Assembly: GCA_905221605.1 (NCBI GenBank)
Contig: CAJNDS010000219.1
Coordinates: forward strand, 62,001-126,000
DNA length: 64,000 bases
Source of the DNA: Symbiodinium natans
Taxonomy: Eukaryota; Sar; Dinophyceae; Suessiales; Symbiodiniaceae
Reading direction: 5' to 3'
Shown: positions 31,304-42,769 of the stretch, one piece after another
Layout of the letters: every line of letters begins with the position of its first letter
Numbering within the stretch: position 1 is the first letter of the stretch
The notes under the pieces: model-generated
The model's input: only the letters and a program-made list of their open reading frames with translations
What the model was told of the DNA's origin: nothing
The model's database searches: none
Position numbers and translations under genes: made by a program

Positions 31304-32160
31304 GCATGACCTTGTGATCCCTCCTGCAGACGTGTCTGGCCGGAGAGGTCCCTGTACTTGACGCAGCATAGCCAGCCAGCCCTCCTCTTCATGGCTGGTA
31401 GATGGGTTATAACCTGAGCGCAGGGTGAGGGCAGCATGGGCAGCACGAGTCATTAGATCCATGACCTTATCATAGCGCTCGACGCTCGAGGTGAGCCAGA
31501 TGACTGAAAGTGTTTGCCAGATCGTTGGAGCTGAAGGGCCTCGGCCTGGCAGAAATCCGCGGATCATTCCCTGCACTTGAGGTTGTCACTGCTGGCACTT
31601 CATCGTCCTGAAGGCATGAGACTCCGAGGCCCACGCACCGGAGATATCCATGTGAAAAGCCTTGCTCTTGCAAGGCAGAGTTGAGGGCCTACAGCTTTGT
31701 GAACCTTCAAGATTCAACATTTGGGGGCTGGAATCGTTAAAAGGTATCTCGTGCCATGATCTGCGTGAGATGAACAGCAGCAACAGGCGGTGATGGCGAG
31801 AGTCTGCTTGAGGCAACCGCAACATCGCTTCTCGCATCATGGCCGCGCTCCCCACCTCCGACTTCAACAGGTGATCTGCTTAGCACACGGAGGGTTGAGA
31901 GGTGTTTCAACATGTTCATTCTTTATGCTCTGTGAGAATGTTTTTTGACTCTTTTGCTGCGGCATGTGTTCCATCCAGGCCTTCGGCGAGCGCGGGCCGT
32001 GCAGGCAAAGCTGGAGACGTCCTCGCGGGCCTCTGGGAGCGGAAAAGTCCGGGCGTCCCCTGTCAGTGTAGCGAATATGAAAAGCACTCAATGCATCTTG
32101 AGAGAATGTGAGAATATTTGATATCTTCAACAAGGGACAGACGGCAGAGAACCACCGCGG
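31304..32160. repeat. Segmental duplication, copy 2, first half
   Basis: Matches 25983-26856. It ends at AACCACCGCGG, where copy 1 reads AACCACCGCAG; from here the copies part until 34396. Confidence 0.85.
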
Positions 32161-32550
32161 GCGGACATTGGGACGCGATTTGTTGGCATGTTTGCTTGAT
32201 TTTTGCATGGATGTTGCTGGCTTTTGCACGATTTTTGGCATGACTATTATTGAGTTCATGGTTGCGTTGTGTTGCTTTATGAGGACAGGCAGCACCACGA
32301 GTTTTGGCGTGCATGACAAAGAAGCAAGACACGGTTCCGAAGAGGCGCTTAGTAAGCAGCAGACAACACACAAGTCTCGACACACGCACCTAGGAACAGT
32401 CTCACTGAGAATGCTTGTCTAGCGGACGTTTGGCGGTATTCCGTTACGGATGTGGCAATTTTTGGGTCCAAGGCTCAGTGTGCCGTCGTCTTGAGATTTG
32501 CAGTAAAGACTGGCAAAGACTGGTCTGCCCCGCGAGCGCGTTGCGGAGCC

Positions 32551-34184
32551 ATGTTGCGGGACACTGACAGCGAAGTCGATAGCGACGAGACCGAGATCGA
32601 GGAAAGTGTCGAGGCCATTCGCACAGATGCGGCGCAGGCGCCTTTGTGGTGCTTTTATAGTAACTTTAGATCCTTAGCCTTTTTTGGGTTTATTGGGTTT
32701 CTTAAAAAAGGCAGCTAAGAATTTTTCATTCCAAGGTGCGACCCAATGGAACGATGTACGTTGCCATCGTGACGGCCATGTTCGGAGCCATCATGTTCGG
32801 AATTGACACGACGAACTTTGGAGCAGTGGTGGATTTCGAGACATTTGAGGGCGCTTGGTGCGTGGGCAAGTATGGGAACAACCTTACGTGTAGCCACGAC
32901 GAGAATTTTGGTGCCTCGAAAAACCACCAGTGGCTTGACAATTTTGTTTCGTGGGCGAACCTGCTGGTCTTCTTGGGGGCCGCGTTCGGTGCTGTTCTGT
33001 TTGGGCCGCCGATCACAAAGAACAAGGGTCGCCGTCCTTGCATATCGCTTGGTGCTGCGATTACCGTCGTTGGATGCGCTATGACCTCGTATGTGTCCTT
33101 TGACAGCGTGCCCATCTTTTTCATAGGGCGCCTTGTGACTGGCATGGGCATTGGCTTGTGCTGCTTCGCGCTTCCGATGTACAACGCAGAAGTGAGCGCC
33201 CCCTGCATTCGTGGTACCACTGGATCCCTCTTCCAGTTGTTTGTTGCGTTGGGAGGATTGCTCGCTTCGATTCTCACGGCCTTCTGCAATGATTGGAAAA
33301 TCGGTATGATGCTCCCAGGTTTCGCGGCCATCATCGTGATGCTCTCAATTTGGCTCACTCCTGAGTCCCCTAGGTTTGTCATGGCAGAAGAAGGTTACGA
33401 AGCGGGTGTCGAACAGTTGGAGAAGGTTCGCAATGGCGACGTCACCAAAGAAGCTCGTGACATGTATCAAGAAATCGAGGAGGAAGAGGCCGCGGGTCAA
33501 GTCCGCTATCGCGCGCTGTTCACGCGGAGGAATCTTCGCAAGCGTGTCTTCATTTCATGCTGGATGCAAATCGCACAGCAGTTCACCGGAATGAACACCA
33601 TCATCATGTACTCGGGTACTTTGTTCAGAGAGATGGGCTTCGAGGACCCGCTGATGACCAACCTCATCTTCAATTGCTTCATGGTCTTTGGTATGGTCTG
33701 CGGCTTGTTCTTGCTCGACTCAGACTACGGTGGCCGACGCAGCCAGCTCTTGAACGTCACGTCGATCATCGGACCTTTGCTTGTTTGCACCGGCGTTGGC
33801 ATCAAGTTCAGTTGGAATCATACCCTAATCCTGATTATGGTCTGCGCTTTTGCGACCATTTGGCAGATGGCTTGGGGGATGATACCATGGCTGTACCCTT
33901 CGGAGATCTTCAGCACATCTGAGCGTGATCGCGCTGTGTCTCTTGCAGTGTTCACGCAGTATGGAGCCAATGCGGTTCTTCTGTACTTGGTTCCGATCAT
34001 TCTCGGCTCCCTCGGCATTGAGGGAACTATGATGTTCTTCGGGTTCTTCAACCTGGCGAACTTCGTCTTCGTACTCGCGTGTGTGCACGAGACAAAGGGC
34101 TTGCCCTTGGAAGATGTGCCTGCTCTCTTTACGAGCAGGCGACGGTTCCGGGAATGGCTCGGGCGGAAGAAGTTAATAGACTGA
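32551..34184 (+). CDS. Sugar-porter family (MFS) hexose-type transporter
   Basis: Exon 32551-32637 encodes an acidic cytoplasmic N-terminus (MLRDTDSEVDSDETEIEE...), and exon 32736-34184 the whole 12-helix transporter, 511 residues in all. Family marks in order: KNKGRRP in the loop between helices 2 and 3 (near residue 127), GRLVTGMGIG, PESPRF after helix 6, QQFTGMNT in helix 7, GGRRSQLL, PWLYPSEIF in helix 10 and HETKG at the cytoplasmic end. The long loop after helix 1 with paired Cys is common in protist members. Substrate is probably a hexose (inference). The 98 bp intron is AAG-type GC-AG (GCGCAG|GCGCC to CCAAG|GTG), phase 0. No other intron interrupts 482 codons, unlike Ran and the phosphatase. 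The gene lies between two halves of a duplicated segment. Confidence 0.95.
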
Positions 34185-34395
34185 GGCTGAAAGCCACGTA
34201 GCATGCAACTTTCAAGATTGATTTGCCTCGCGTGCACGGGCTTTTTTTGACTCAGTTGAGGTGCAATCTGGTCGTATTCGACGTCGGATTGCGCGTGTAT
34301 GTATTCCGTTTGAAAAATGCATATCATCTGCCTCGGGTAGAAAAGTCATGCGCGGAAGGCAATTCATGTGGGCGGGGCATTGTTCTCCTTTGCAT

Positions 34396-34971
34396 CTTGG
34401 GCTTCTCGAGCTTGGTGAGCTTCTAGCAGCTTCTAGCATCAACGTACCTAGTCTGGAGTCCTGAACTGCTGACTGGTGTCCGGTTCAGTGCTTCTGCAGC
34501 CTTCACCCGCCGGCCTTGCTCAAATAGGACCTGGCGGACCTAGACAGATCCCTAGGCGCCACAAAGGGTTCAAGTCTTTTCGAGAATCCTTGTGCCGTTG
34601 GTTCCTCAGAGTTTGGTTTTTCCAGCCTTCGGCAACAAGATACCTCCAAGAAGTTCTAGAGCTCAGCATGGATTTCATGGCTCAGACAGTCCATATGTTG
34701 ACACATCTTCCCAACACAACTAGCTCACATGTTACGACAGCATGCTTAAGGCCCTACCAGCTTCTGGTTTCAGGGTCTCGAGGAACCACAAAGGCACGAG
34801 GCCTCGTCCGATTTTGGGCCGGCTGAAAGATACCACGGAGCCCGGGGCCCAGAATTTGTCTCGGTGCGCTGACGAGGGGGCCTCCCTTCTTTCGAAGAGC
34901 GCTCTTTCTCTCGCTCCTTCTTTGCTTGGGTTCATCGGAAGCTGAGACGCTTTTCCCCCCCAAGAGCCGGT
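34396..34971. repeat. Segmental duplication, copy 2, second half
   Basis: Matches 26968-27455. It carries an extra insertion of about 90 bases between GGATTTCA (34675) and AGGCCCTACC (34749) that copy 1 lacks. Confidence 0.85.
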
Positions 34972-36414
34972 GTAAGACCGAGGCAAGGATGAGCGCCCAC
35001 GCCAAGTATGGCACGGAGACTCAGCATGCCCTTTGTGCCCCCATGAGGAGCTTCCCCCCCGAAACAAAAGAGCGCCTTGAAGAGCAAAGTTGCACTCTGC
35101 TTCGCTTCATAAAACTCCTAAGTTCCCCAGCATTCGGAAATTCCCGAGCTCCCCACCCCAAACTGGCCCACGGCATCCCAAGCCACCCCAAAGTCACTCA
35201 GGTGCGCCCTCGCCACCCGAGCCGGGCTCCCCGCAGTCCCCGCAGTCGCCCGGAGGACCACCCCGGGAGAAGTCCTTCGGGGCACCTCGGCAGATATCAG
35301 AGAGTTATTCAAGTCAGTCATGGAGTGCCTAAGAAAAGCTGCTCTCCTGTTCCTGTGTAGGTGCTGCTCTTGCTTTTCACCCCCCCCAATTCTGTCTCTT
35401 GCCACAAGGTGGGCCTTGACCCAAAAAAGTGCAGCAACGGAAAACCGTAACCGAAAAAAGCGCGCTGCTGCCCCAAGGCACTCTCGCAAGGCGTGGCCTC
35501 TGTGGGTGCGAGGTCAGAAGGCACGCGCTGTCAGGGCTTCCCCTTCGTAATCTTAAGGGCCTCTTCGGATCTTCTTAAAACGCATCCCAAAAACCCCCAT
35601 AAAAGATCCCAAAGAGACCCCAAAAAGATCGCAAGAAGAGTCCCTTCTCAAGCCCTTGGAGGCGTGATCAGCACCTCGGCGCAGCCGGGAGCCTCGAATC
35701 GGACCCGCCTCCCCCTTTTGCTTTTCGTGTGGAAGTTCGGTTCAAGGATTTGAGGGTAAGGGGGGGTTGTTTGGTATAAGGGTTGCGTCGGGCTCTGGGG
35801 GGCTCTTAAGGGTTGTTTGCGGCGTACGGGGGTTCTCGAGGGTTCTTTGGGGTGTTTTTGGGGTTTCTCTGCTTGTGCATCGTATGGGGCGCTGCTTTTG
35901 CTGCTCTGTTGCCGGCGCTTCTACCCTCTCTCGCGGGGCTATCTGAGGTCTGTGAAGTCTGCTCTGTCGGGGACTTCCCCAAACGGCCCGGGCCCCGAAA
36001 TGGCTGAGCGACTGCTGTGATTTCGGCATTGGCTGCGATGACGAGCTCTTTGAGCCTGAGGCACTCGAAAGGATAGGAAGGGCAACGTGATCAAGAAGGG
36101 CCAGGCCGGGCCAGGGAGAATGGGGGATCGGACCAGAATGAGAGGAGGCTTTGAGCGAACAACCGGTTGAAGGATTCAAGAGCGATGAATTTCAGGGGCC
36201 GCTCGCCATGTGATGTGCTGCTGCGAGCAGAGCGTGGAAACGCAGAGTTTTTTGTGGCTGCCAAGCCATATCGAGGGGTCCACGGGAGTGTTGTGCCCTC
36301 ACGTTCCAAAACAGAGGTCCAAGGCTTCTGAAACATCCCGCAGCAAAGCTGTCGTTCAGCGACACGACAGACACTCACCACACGCATAATACCGACTCCT
36401 GCTCGTGCTCTCAG
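34972..36414. other. No recognised gene
   Basis: C-rich and A-rich low-complexity patches (35130-35260, 35570-35640), G-rich 35757-35870. Frames are open on both strands without splice chains. Confidence 0.35.
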
Positions 36415-36474
36415 ACTAGCAGCCACAAGCTCACCTTCGCCGATCAGCTGGGCAACAAAGAGTCCCTGACGGAG
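36415..36474 (+). CDS. Unassigned 20-codon exon
   Basis: TSSHKLTFADQLGNKESLTE is bordered by CTCTCAG before and GAG|GTGGGT after, phase 0, with coding-like codons. The phrase KLTFAD is reminiscent of an RVxF-type PP1 docking site followed by FAD, but this is weak. No partner exon could be fixed; MVLAMSALQPWSASAHVW at 37105-37164 (AG|GC donor) is a candidate upstream or downstream exon of this or another gene. Confidence 0.35.
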
Positions 36475-37790
36475 GTGGGTCGTAGCTGCTTGGAGACTGC
36501 TGGAGAGGGCTGCTCTTTGGCCAGTGTTGGACCTCATTGATTCCCTAGACTGACGGTTCGTGTCTTCCCGAGCTATGTTCTTTCGTCTGGAGTTTGAGCT
36601 TTGTGGATTCAGGCCCAGGCTAGCTGGCTAGCTGCTTGCAGCGCCAAGATGTATCATAGCGACCTGCACAGATGCATGAGTACAGGCAGGATGTATGTGT
36701 CTTTGTATATATAGATGGCTAGCGTTAAGCCACCGTTAAGCAAATAAACAAAAAACAAATACATAAATACATAAAAAGCACATATAAATATATGTACATG
36801 TTCATATGTATAGTGCGCATTTGATCCTCGAGCCGATGGGCCCCGTGAGCTCCGTGCCCAGGAAGACATGATGGCTCAAATGTGTAAGGCATGAGTTGCC
36901 CCTGGTAGAAGCAGAAATCAGGATTAGCAAGCATGTCACCTTGCATGTTTCGGGAGGCCTGTGTGTATGAACAAAGCGGGAAAGCACGAGCCACTCGGCT
37001 CCTCACGCGGCTCCCAACCCTTCGGGGGCCCAGCCACTCACTGAGCATCTACCCACACCCCTGAATTCCACATCCCCTCGTGACGCTTCCGTGGCTCGGC
37101 CCCCATGGTGCTCGCGATGTCCGCGCTCCAGCCCTGGTCCGCAAGCGCCCACGTCTGGCGGCAGGCCCGCTGCACCCGCCTTCTGCGGGAACAAGGGGGC
37201 TTCTACAGAGGGGGGGAGGAGGGGGGGTGGGTTTTTTTTTTGGGGGGTTGCCAGGGGTTGGTTTTCGAAGACTTCTCTGCACCTCGGGAGGCTCAGCCGA
37301 CTCCGCTGGTCACCAAGGCGCCCGAGCAGGGGCGGCTGCCCTCCAATCAGGGCTTTCTGGTTAACCCCCAGACTGAGGACCCCATAACTGTTATCTCACG
37401 GTTGTGGTGTCCTTCTCTTCAGGGTTGGGGTGGCGAAAAAAAACTCCCTACAGCCATTGGGTTCAGGCAAAGCCACCTCCACGGGTCTTTCGACCAAGCT
37501 CGTGACTTGGAATGCGATTTGCTGGAAATTTTTGCCAACGGCAGACACACCGGACATATACATGAATAAATGAATGAATAAATAAATAAATATAAATGAA
37601 TAAATATAAGTAAGTAAATAAATAAATAAATATGTATGCTACCCCCCCCCCCATGCGCCCACGCTTCAGCATGGTTTCCAGACAAAAACACTACGTTCCG
37701 CCACCCGCGGTGGTTTTTAAAGCGGGGAGGAACTCCCATAAAACTCCAGCAGAAGTGACCTGAACAATTTGCTCGAGATTGTGGATTGCA
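36475..37790. other. Possible exons plus AT-repeat element
   Basis: 36650-36830 has TA-rich and AAATACATA repeats. 37105-37164 is the possible ATG exon. 37255-37400 is open as VFEDFSAPREAQPTPLV..., coding-like. 37560-37655 is AATAAATGAATA repeats ending in a C run (dispersed element). Confidence 0.4.
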
Positions 37791-38636
37791 TGCTATGAGT
37801 TTAAATAGAAATCCTATGCATGTGAATAGCGTTCCTATCAAATTAAATTGGGTTCAATAGGATTCATCTTGTTTCAATAGGAATCTTATAAAAATGAAAA
37901 GGAAACCCATTAATAGGAATGAGAACCCTTAATTCTATTAAATTCTATGGGAACCCTATTCAAATGACAGAATCCTATCTAAATTGAAAGGAATCATACA
38001 TTTGTAGGAGCCTTATTAAAATAATTCGGCAAACTATGGAAATGTATTGGGATCTTATACGCAGAAAAACAGGAATCCTCTATTTCAATCCATAGGAACC
38101 CTAGAAAAAGTAGAACCGAATTATACTTGATAGCAATCCTAATAAACTGAAGAGGGCCCCTACTAAAATTAATAGGAACCAATGGGACTCCTATAAAAAA
38201 CAAGTGTGAACCCCTAAATAGTAGGAATCCTACTAAAATTAATATGAGCCTAAACCAATCGGTATCCCTTTCAAACGAATGAGATCCCTATTAAAATAAA
38301 TACGAATCCCATTAACATGAATAAGCATCTGATTAAACTTGATAGGAATTTGATTACATTAGTAGGAGCCTTATTAAAAGAATTAGGAACCCTATGAAAC
38401 TTTATTGGAATCCTATAGAAATAAATAGGAATCCTCTATTGACTTCATAGGAATCCTGCCAATATTTTTTCGGAACCGGTGAAAGTTAATAGGAAGCCTA
38501 TGAAAATGAATAGGAACCCTTACCAAATTGAAAAGAACCGGTTATAATTCATAGGAATCCTTTTAAAATGAGAAGGAACCTTGCTAAATGAATAGAAACC
38601 AATCGGACTCCTGTATAAAATAATATGAATCGGCTT
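37790..38636. repeat. AT-rich degenerate tandem array of AATAGGAATCCTATT-like units
   Basis: Roughly 30-35 imperfect copies of a short unit such as ATAGGAACCCTATTAAAAT, spaced about 20-27 bases. Units are partly palindromic (AGGAATCCT), so both strands look alike. No coding frame. Confidence 0.8.
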
Positions 38637-38640
38637 AAAA

Positions 38641-39880
38641 GATTGGTTTTTTGGGACAGTACAGCATTTTTGCAGTCCCAGGCCTCGAAAGTGCTGTACT
38701 GTCCCAAAAAAACCAATCTTTTCAAGGCAAAAAGTGCAAAAATGCTGTACTGTCCCAAAAAAACCAAAAAAACCAAAGTTTGGAGACCTTGGGCTGCTTC
38801 AGGGCCTGGAGGTCTCCAAACTTTGGTTTTTTTGGTTTTTTTGGGACAGTACGGCATTTTTGCTTGTTTTGGCTTACAAAGATTGTTTTTTTTGGGACAG
38901 TACAGCGTTTTTGCAGTCCCAGGCCTCGAAAGTGCTGTACTGTCCCAAAAAAACCAATCTTTTTAAGACAAAAAGTGCAAAAATGCTGTACTGTCCCAAA
39001 AAAACCAAAAAAACCAAAGTTTGGAGACCTTGGGCTCCTCCAGGGCCTGGAGGTCTCCAAACTTTGGTTTTTTTTGGTTTTTTTTGGGACAGTACGGCAT
39101 TTTTGCTTGTTTTTGCTTAAAGAGAGTTTGGTTTTTTTGGGACAGTACAGCGTTTTTGCAGTCCCAGGCGTCGAAAGTGCTGTACTGTCCCAAAAAAACC
39201 AATCTTTTCAAGGCAAAAAGTGCAAAAATGCTGTACTGTCCCAAAAAAACCAAAAAAACCAAAGTTTGGAGACCTTGGGCTCCTCCAGGGCCTGGAGGTC
39301 TCCAAACTTTGGTTTTTTTGGTGTTTTTGGGACAGTACGGCATTTTTGCTTGTTTTTGCTTAAAAAGATTGGTTTTTTTGGGACAGTACAGCGTTTTTGC
39401 AGTCCCAGGCCTCGAAAGTGCTGTACTGTCCCAAAAAAAGACAATCTTTTCAAGGCAAAAAGTGCAAAAATGCTGTACTGTCCCAAAAAAACCAAAAAAA
39501 CCAAAGTTTGGAGACCTTGGGCTCCTCCAGGGCCTGGAGGTCTCCAAACTTTGGTTTTTTTGGTTTTTTTGGGCCAGTACGGCATTTTTGCTTGTTTTTG
39601 CTTAAAAGATTGGTTTTTTTGGGACAGTACAGCGTTTTTGCAGTCCCAGGCCTCGAAAGTGCTGTACTGTCCCAAAAAAACCAATCTTTTTAAGGCAAAA
39701 AGTGCAAAAATGCTGTACTGTCCCAAAAAAACCAAAAAAACAAAAGTTTGGAGACCTTGGGCTCCTCCAGGGCCTGGAGGTCTCCAAACTTTGGTTTTTT
39801 TGGGACAGTACGGCATTTTTGCTTGTTTTTGCTTAAAAAGATTGGTTTTTTTGGGACAGTACAGCGTTTTTGCTCTTCTG
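38641..39880. repeat. Tandem array of about 240 bp units, each with two long hairpins
   Basis: Five complete units start at about 38641, 38881, 39124, 39367 and 39608, with a sixth cut short after 39840. Each unit holds hairpin A (arms of about 26 bases, GATTGGTTTTTTTGGGACAG and its complement, loop with CAGTCCCAGGCCTCGAAA) and hairpin B (arms of about 51 bases running from AAAAATGC through GTACTGTCCCAAAA to AAAGTTTGGAGACCT, loop of about 20 bases with GGGCTCCTCCAGGGCC). All arms share GGGACAGTAC, so arms of different hairpins can also pair. Long frames on both strands (up to 431 codons) arise because the arms lack stops; I do not consider them genes. Confidence 0.9.
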
Positions 39881-40419
39881 GGCCTAAAACTTTGGTACAG
39901 TAGAGCGCTTTCGTGCTCGCTGCCCTCGGAGGCTTCGAAATCCTAAGCCTCTAAACCCTACCATGGCACCTGAGAGGAAAAAGTGTGGGCATATGGGGGG
40001 GGGGGTACCATATGTATATATATATATATATCTGACGCATTCAGCCGACATCCGCAGTGCCAGCGCTCTCGAAAGTGGAAGTTTTACCTCTGGGCATCTA
40101 AGCTCCAGGCATAGAGACTGTGCTCGATACATGCTTGATGACCCAGGGTTTGCGTGCTCCTCGCTGGACGTAGGTATGCTGGAGCTTTGCTCACGCCGTC
40201 TGGCGACATCGAACTGAATGCGCCTGGGTTGTCCGATTGACATGAGGCTTTGAGGAATCAAGGTTGCACAGAATAGGTGCTGCGGCTTCCGTTTCTGCTG
40301 GCGGCGTTGTTGATGGTGCGGGTAGAGTCAGTGTCAGTGCTTCGTCTTTGTTCAGATTTTCAGATGTTCCTTTTAGTGCGCTCTCTTCATGCGGTGCGAT
40401 GCCCTGAAGCTGCAGCAAG
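39881..40419. other. No recognised gene; G-run/TA element
   Basis: 39995-40032 has a G run followed by TA repeats (reverse copy of the dispersed element). The rest is unassigned. Confidence 0.4.
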
Positions 40420-42747
40420 GCCCATGTGGAGCGCCGTCACCTTGTCGAGGAGTTCGGCCTCAAACCCCGTGACATCGCCGACTCCCTGCAGCATTTTTCA
40501 GCGTTTTCGCAGTTGCGATTGGATGTAGGGCCCGGCGAACGTGGCATCTCTGGGTTTGTTTTGTTGAGACAGGCGTGGCAGTTTTGAGCATCCAGGCTTG
40601 CCGCCTTCAGGATACCCTATACAGGGTCATAGTTGCTTTCTCTCTGCGGCGAGCTGGCCTCTGGCACCCCTGCTCCAGGAGGGGAGTGTTCTGTCGGACG
40701 CTTGAAGTACCGTCTCACGTTGCGCGGCCTGAACGCTAAACCGTAAACGCTAAACCCTAAACCCTAAACCCTAAACCCTAAACCCTTAACCCTTAACCCT
40801 AAACCCTAAACCCTAAACCCCAAACCCTAAACCCTAAACCCTAAACCCTAAACCCTAAACCCTAAACCCTAACCCTAAACCCTAAACCCTAAACCCTAAA
40901 CCCTAATCTCTAAACCCTAAACCCTAAACCCTAAACCCATCTAAACCCTAATGTTACGAAGGCGCTGTTCTCGAAGAACACGCGGCGCGGCTTCAGCCTC
41001 AGCGTGCGGCGTGGCGGCGCGCTGCTGCAGCTCGGCACACCTGGGCCATTCAAAGTGGCCCCATATCAAGACCACTCAAAGCCCCAAACCCTAAACCCTA
41101 AACCCTAAGCCCTAAGCCCTAAACCCTAAACCCTAAACCCTAAACCCTAAACCCTAGACCCTAAACCCTAAACCCAAAAAAAAAAACCCCTATTTCCTAA
41201 ATCCTAAGCCCTAAACCCTAAACCCTAAACCCTAAACCCTAACCCTAAACCCTAAACCCTAAACCCTGAAGCCCTAATAGCAGCCAAACAGCCATTCGCT
41301 ATCTGGTCTCCGAGGTCGCTCGGGCGAGATGGTCCTGCAGTAGTGGTCGCCAACACGACGGCCTCTCGGCACACCCGAATCTTCCCCCACTAACAGGGCT
41401 CCTTAACAGGGATTGTCATAGGGGGTACTATAATCCTTATTCAGGACTGTTAGTCGTAGAGATTACAATGGGGGTGTTATAATCCCTACAAAGGACTGTT
41501 CGTACTAGGGATTATAATGGGGGTACTATAATTCTTGTTGAGGACTGTTAGTATAAGGGGGAGCATCCCAAGCTGAACGTTCGGCCGCATATCGATCCAG
41601 GCTTGGATCCTCGTCCGTGACAGCAACTCCAGGGAGGTGGGCCAGGAGGCCACTCGGAAGACGCAAGCGCTACGGCACTCCGGAATTGCAGTAGTGACCT
41701 TGCTCGAAAAATACCCTAAACCCGAAACCCTAAACCCTAAACCTGTACGGACACCTAGGCGATTTGGGGGAGGGGGGGGGCGATCTAGATCTTTCTTGCA
41801 TCAAAGCCCGGGTGCCAGATCCAGAAGAAGTATGTGGAGCTTGTTGACATGGCGCGACCCCAGCAGCCAGCACCCCAGGGGGGATCTCGGCTGAGCACTC
41901 ATATCAATTGGAAGCACCTGTGCTGGCTCCGAAGGATACGGCAGAAACGTCACGTCATGCTTGCACTTTGTGGCTCTGTGCTTCAAGCCGAGGCTGCCGA
42001 CAGGGCATACTGCCGAAGAGCTTGGTCGCATGGGCCCCATTCACAGACGCCAGGTGAGGAGGCAAGCGCTTGAACTCTAGAACAACATCATTTCCAAGGC
42101 AGGTCGCAACAAGCCCAGCAAAATGGTCATGGGAGGCTTTGGAGAACAGCAGCAGGACACGAATATTTCATTGGAACTGTCTCACATGGCTCCGCATAGT
42201 GCATTGGAGCAGAGGGGCAGGGTCGGGATGCAAAGATATGTAAAGCTGTGGTGATTTGTGATGTGTCAAGGAGGTCAAAGGGAAGCTAAAGTTCCTAGTT
42301 GCTAGCATGTTTCTGCCTGCTGCATTGCGTCCGAGGGCCAATAGTGTCGGTCAAAGAGAGCTCTTTCTCAACGTCTGCCCCAGAGCACTAAGGTGAGCCC
42401 GTGCCGTTTGCCTTGGCTGTGACAGAGGCCACCCAGCTTCGCGAAGCGACAATCTCGAGCTCTGCATTCCCCATCATTGCTTTGATCCTCGGCAGATCTG
42501 ACCTTTCAGTCTTGCATACCTTCGTGGGAGGCGCTTCTGGCGATCTACCTGGATAGAATATCCGGCAAGTTGCAGGAGGCAGTCCACGAAGCGAACTGGC
42601 TAATCAGCGCCCTGGCGTGGAGAAGACAGCGCCACAGCTGCGCAGCCCTGCAAGTAGGCCAGAGAGGCCCTTGTCGGTACCTCACTTCCGTTTTCCACAA
42701 CATTCAGGACATGATGTCTGATAGTTTGATAGACACTGGCAAATCAT
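40420..42747 (+). CDS. Unassigned multi-exon gene candidate with telomere-like repeats between exons
   Basis: Likely exons: 40420-40524 (AHVERRHLVEEFGLKPRD, IADSLQHFSAFSQLRLD, donor GTAGGG); 40962-41051 (ALFSKNTRRGFSLSVRR, GGALLQLGTPGPFK, donor GTGGCC); 41637-41690 (VGQEATRKTQALRHSGIA, donor GTAGTG); 41819 onward (IQKKYVELVDMARPQQP); 42510-42653 (SCIPSWEALLAIYLDRIS, GKLQEAVHEANWLISA, LAWRRQRHSCAALQ, donor GTAGGC). All follow an AG, most AG|G, and all are phase 0, so they can be joined. If not spliced, the last frame runs on to a TAA at 42747. It reads as a basic, helical protein with no match I know. Two exons are flanked on both sides by CCCTAAA arrays. Confidence 0.45.
40735..41273 (-). repeat. 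Large interstitial telomere-like arrays (40735-40949, 41088-41172, 41196-41273)
   Basis: Together more than 50 CCCTAAA heptamers, broken by a 120 bp exon-like segment and short A-rich spacers. Occasional CCCTTAA, CCCTAAG and CCCTAGA variants occur. Confidence 0.95.
41395..41560 (+). repeat. Three tandem units of about 50 bp
   Basis: Each has GGACTGTTAGT or a close variant, GGGATTATAATGGGGG and TACTATAATCCT; GGATTATA...TATAATCC makes each unit able to fold. Confidence 0.85.
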
Positions 42748-42769
42748 AATGATAGTAGAAGTGTCCGCA

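Noticed and set aside
30769-31576. Thr/His-rich proteins of over 200 codons on the minus strand
   Set aside because: Produced by the TG and GTGGGT repeats; all three frames are open there.
32452-32472. Gapped resemblance to a relict spliced leader upstream of the sugar porter ATG
   Set aside because: It needs two gaps and several mismatches; not distinguishable from chance.
38651-39946. Long open frames (up to 431 codons, also on the minus strand) over the hairpin array
   Set aside because: They repeat with the units, exist on both strands and arise because the stems contain no stop codons; residue composition is unnatural.
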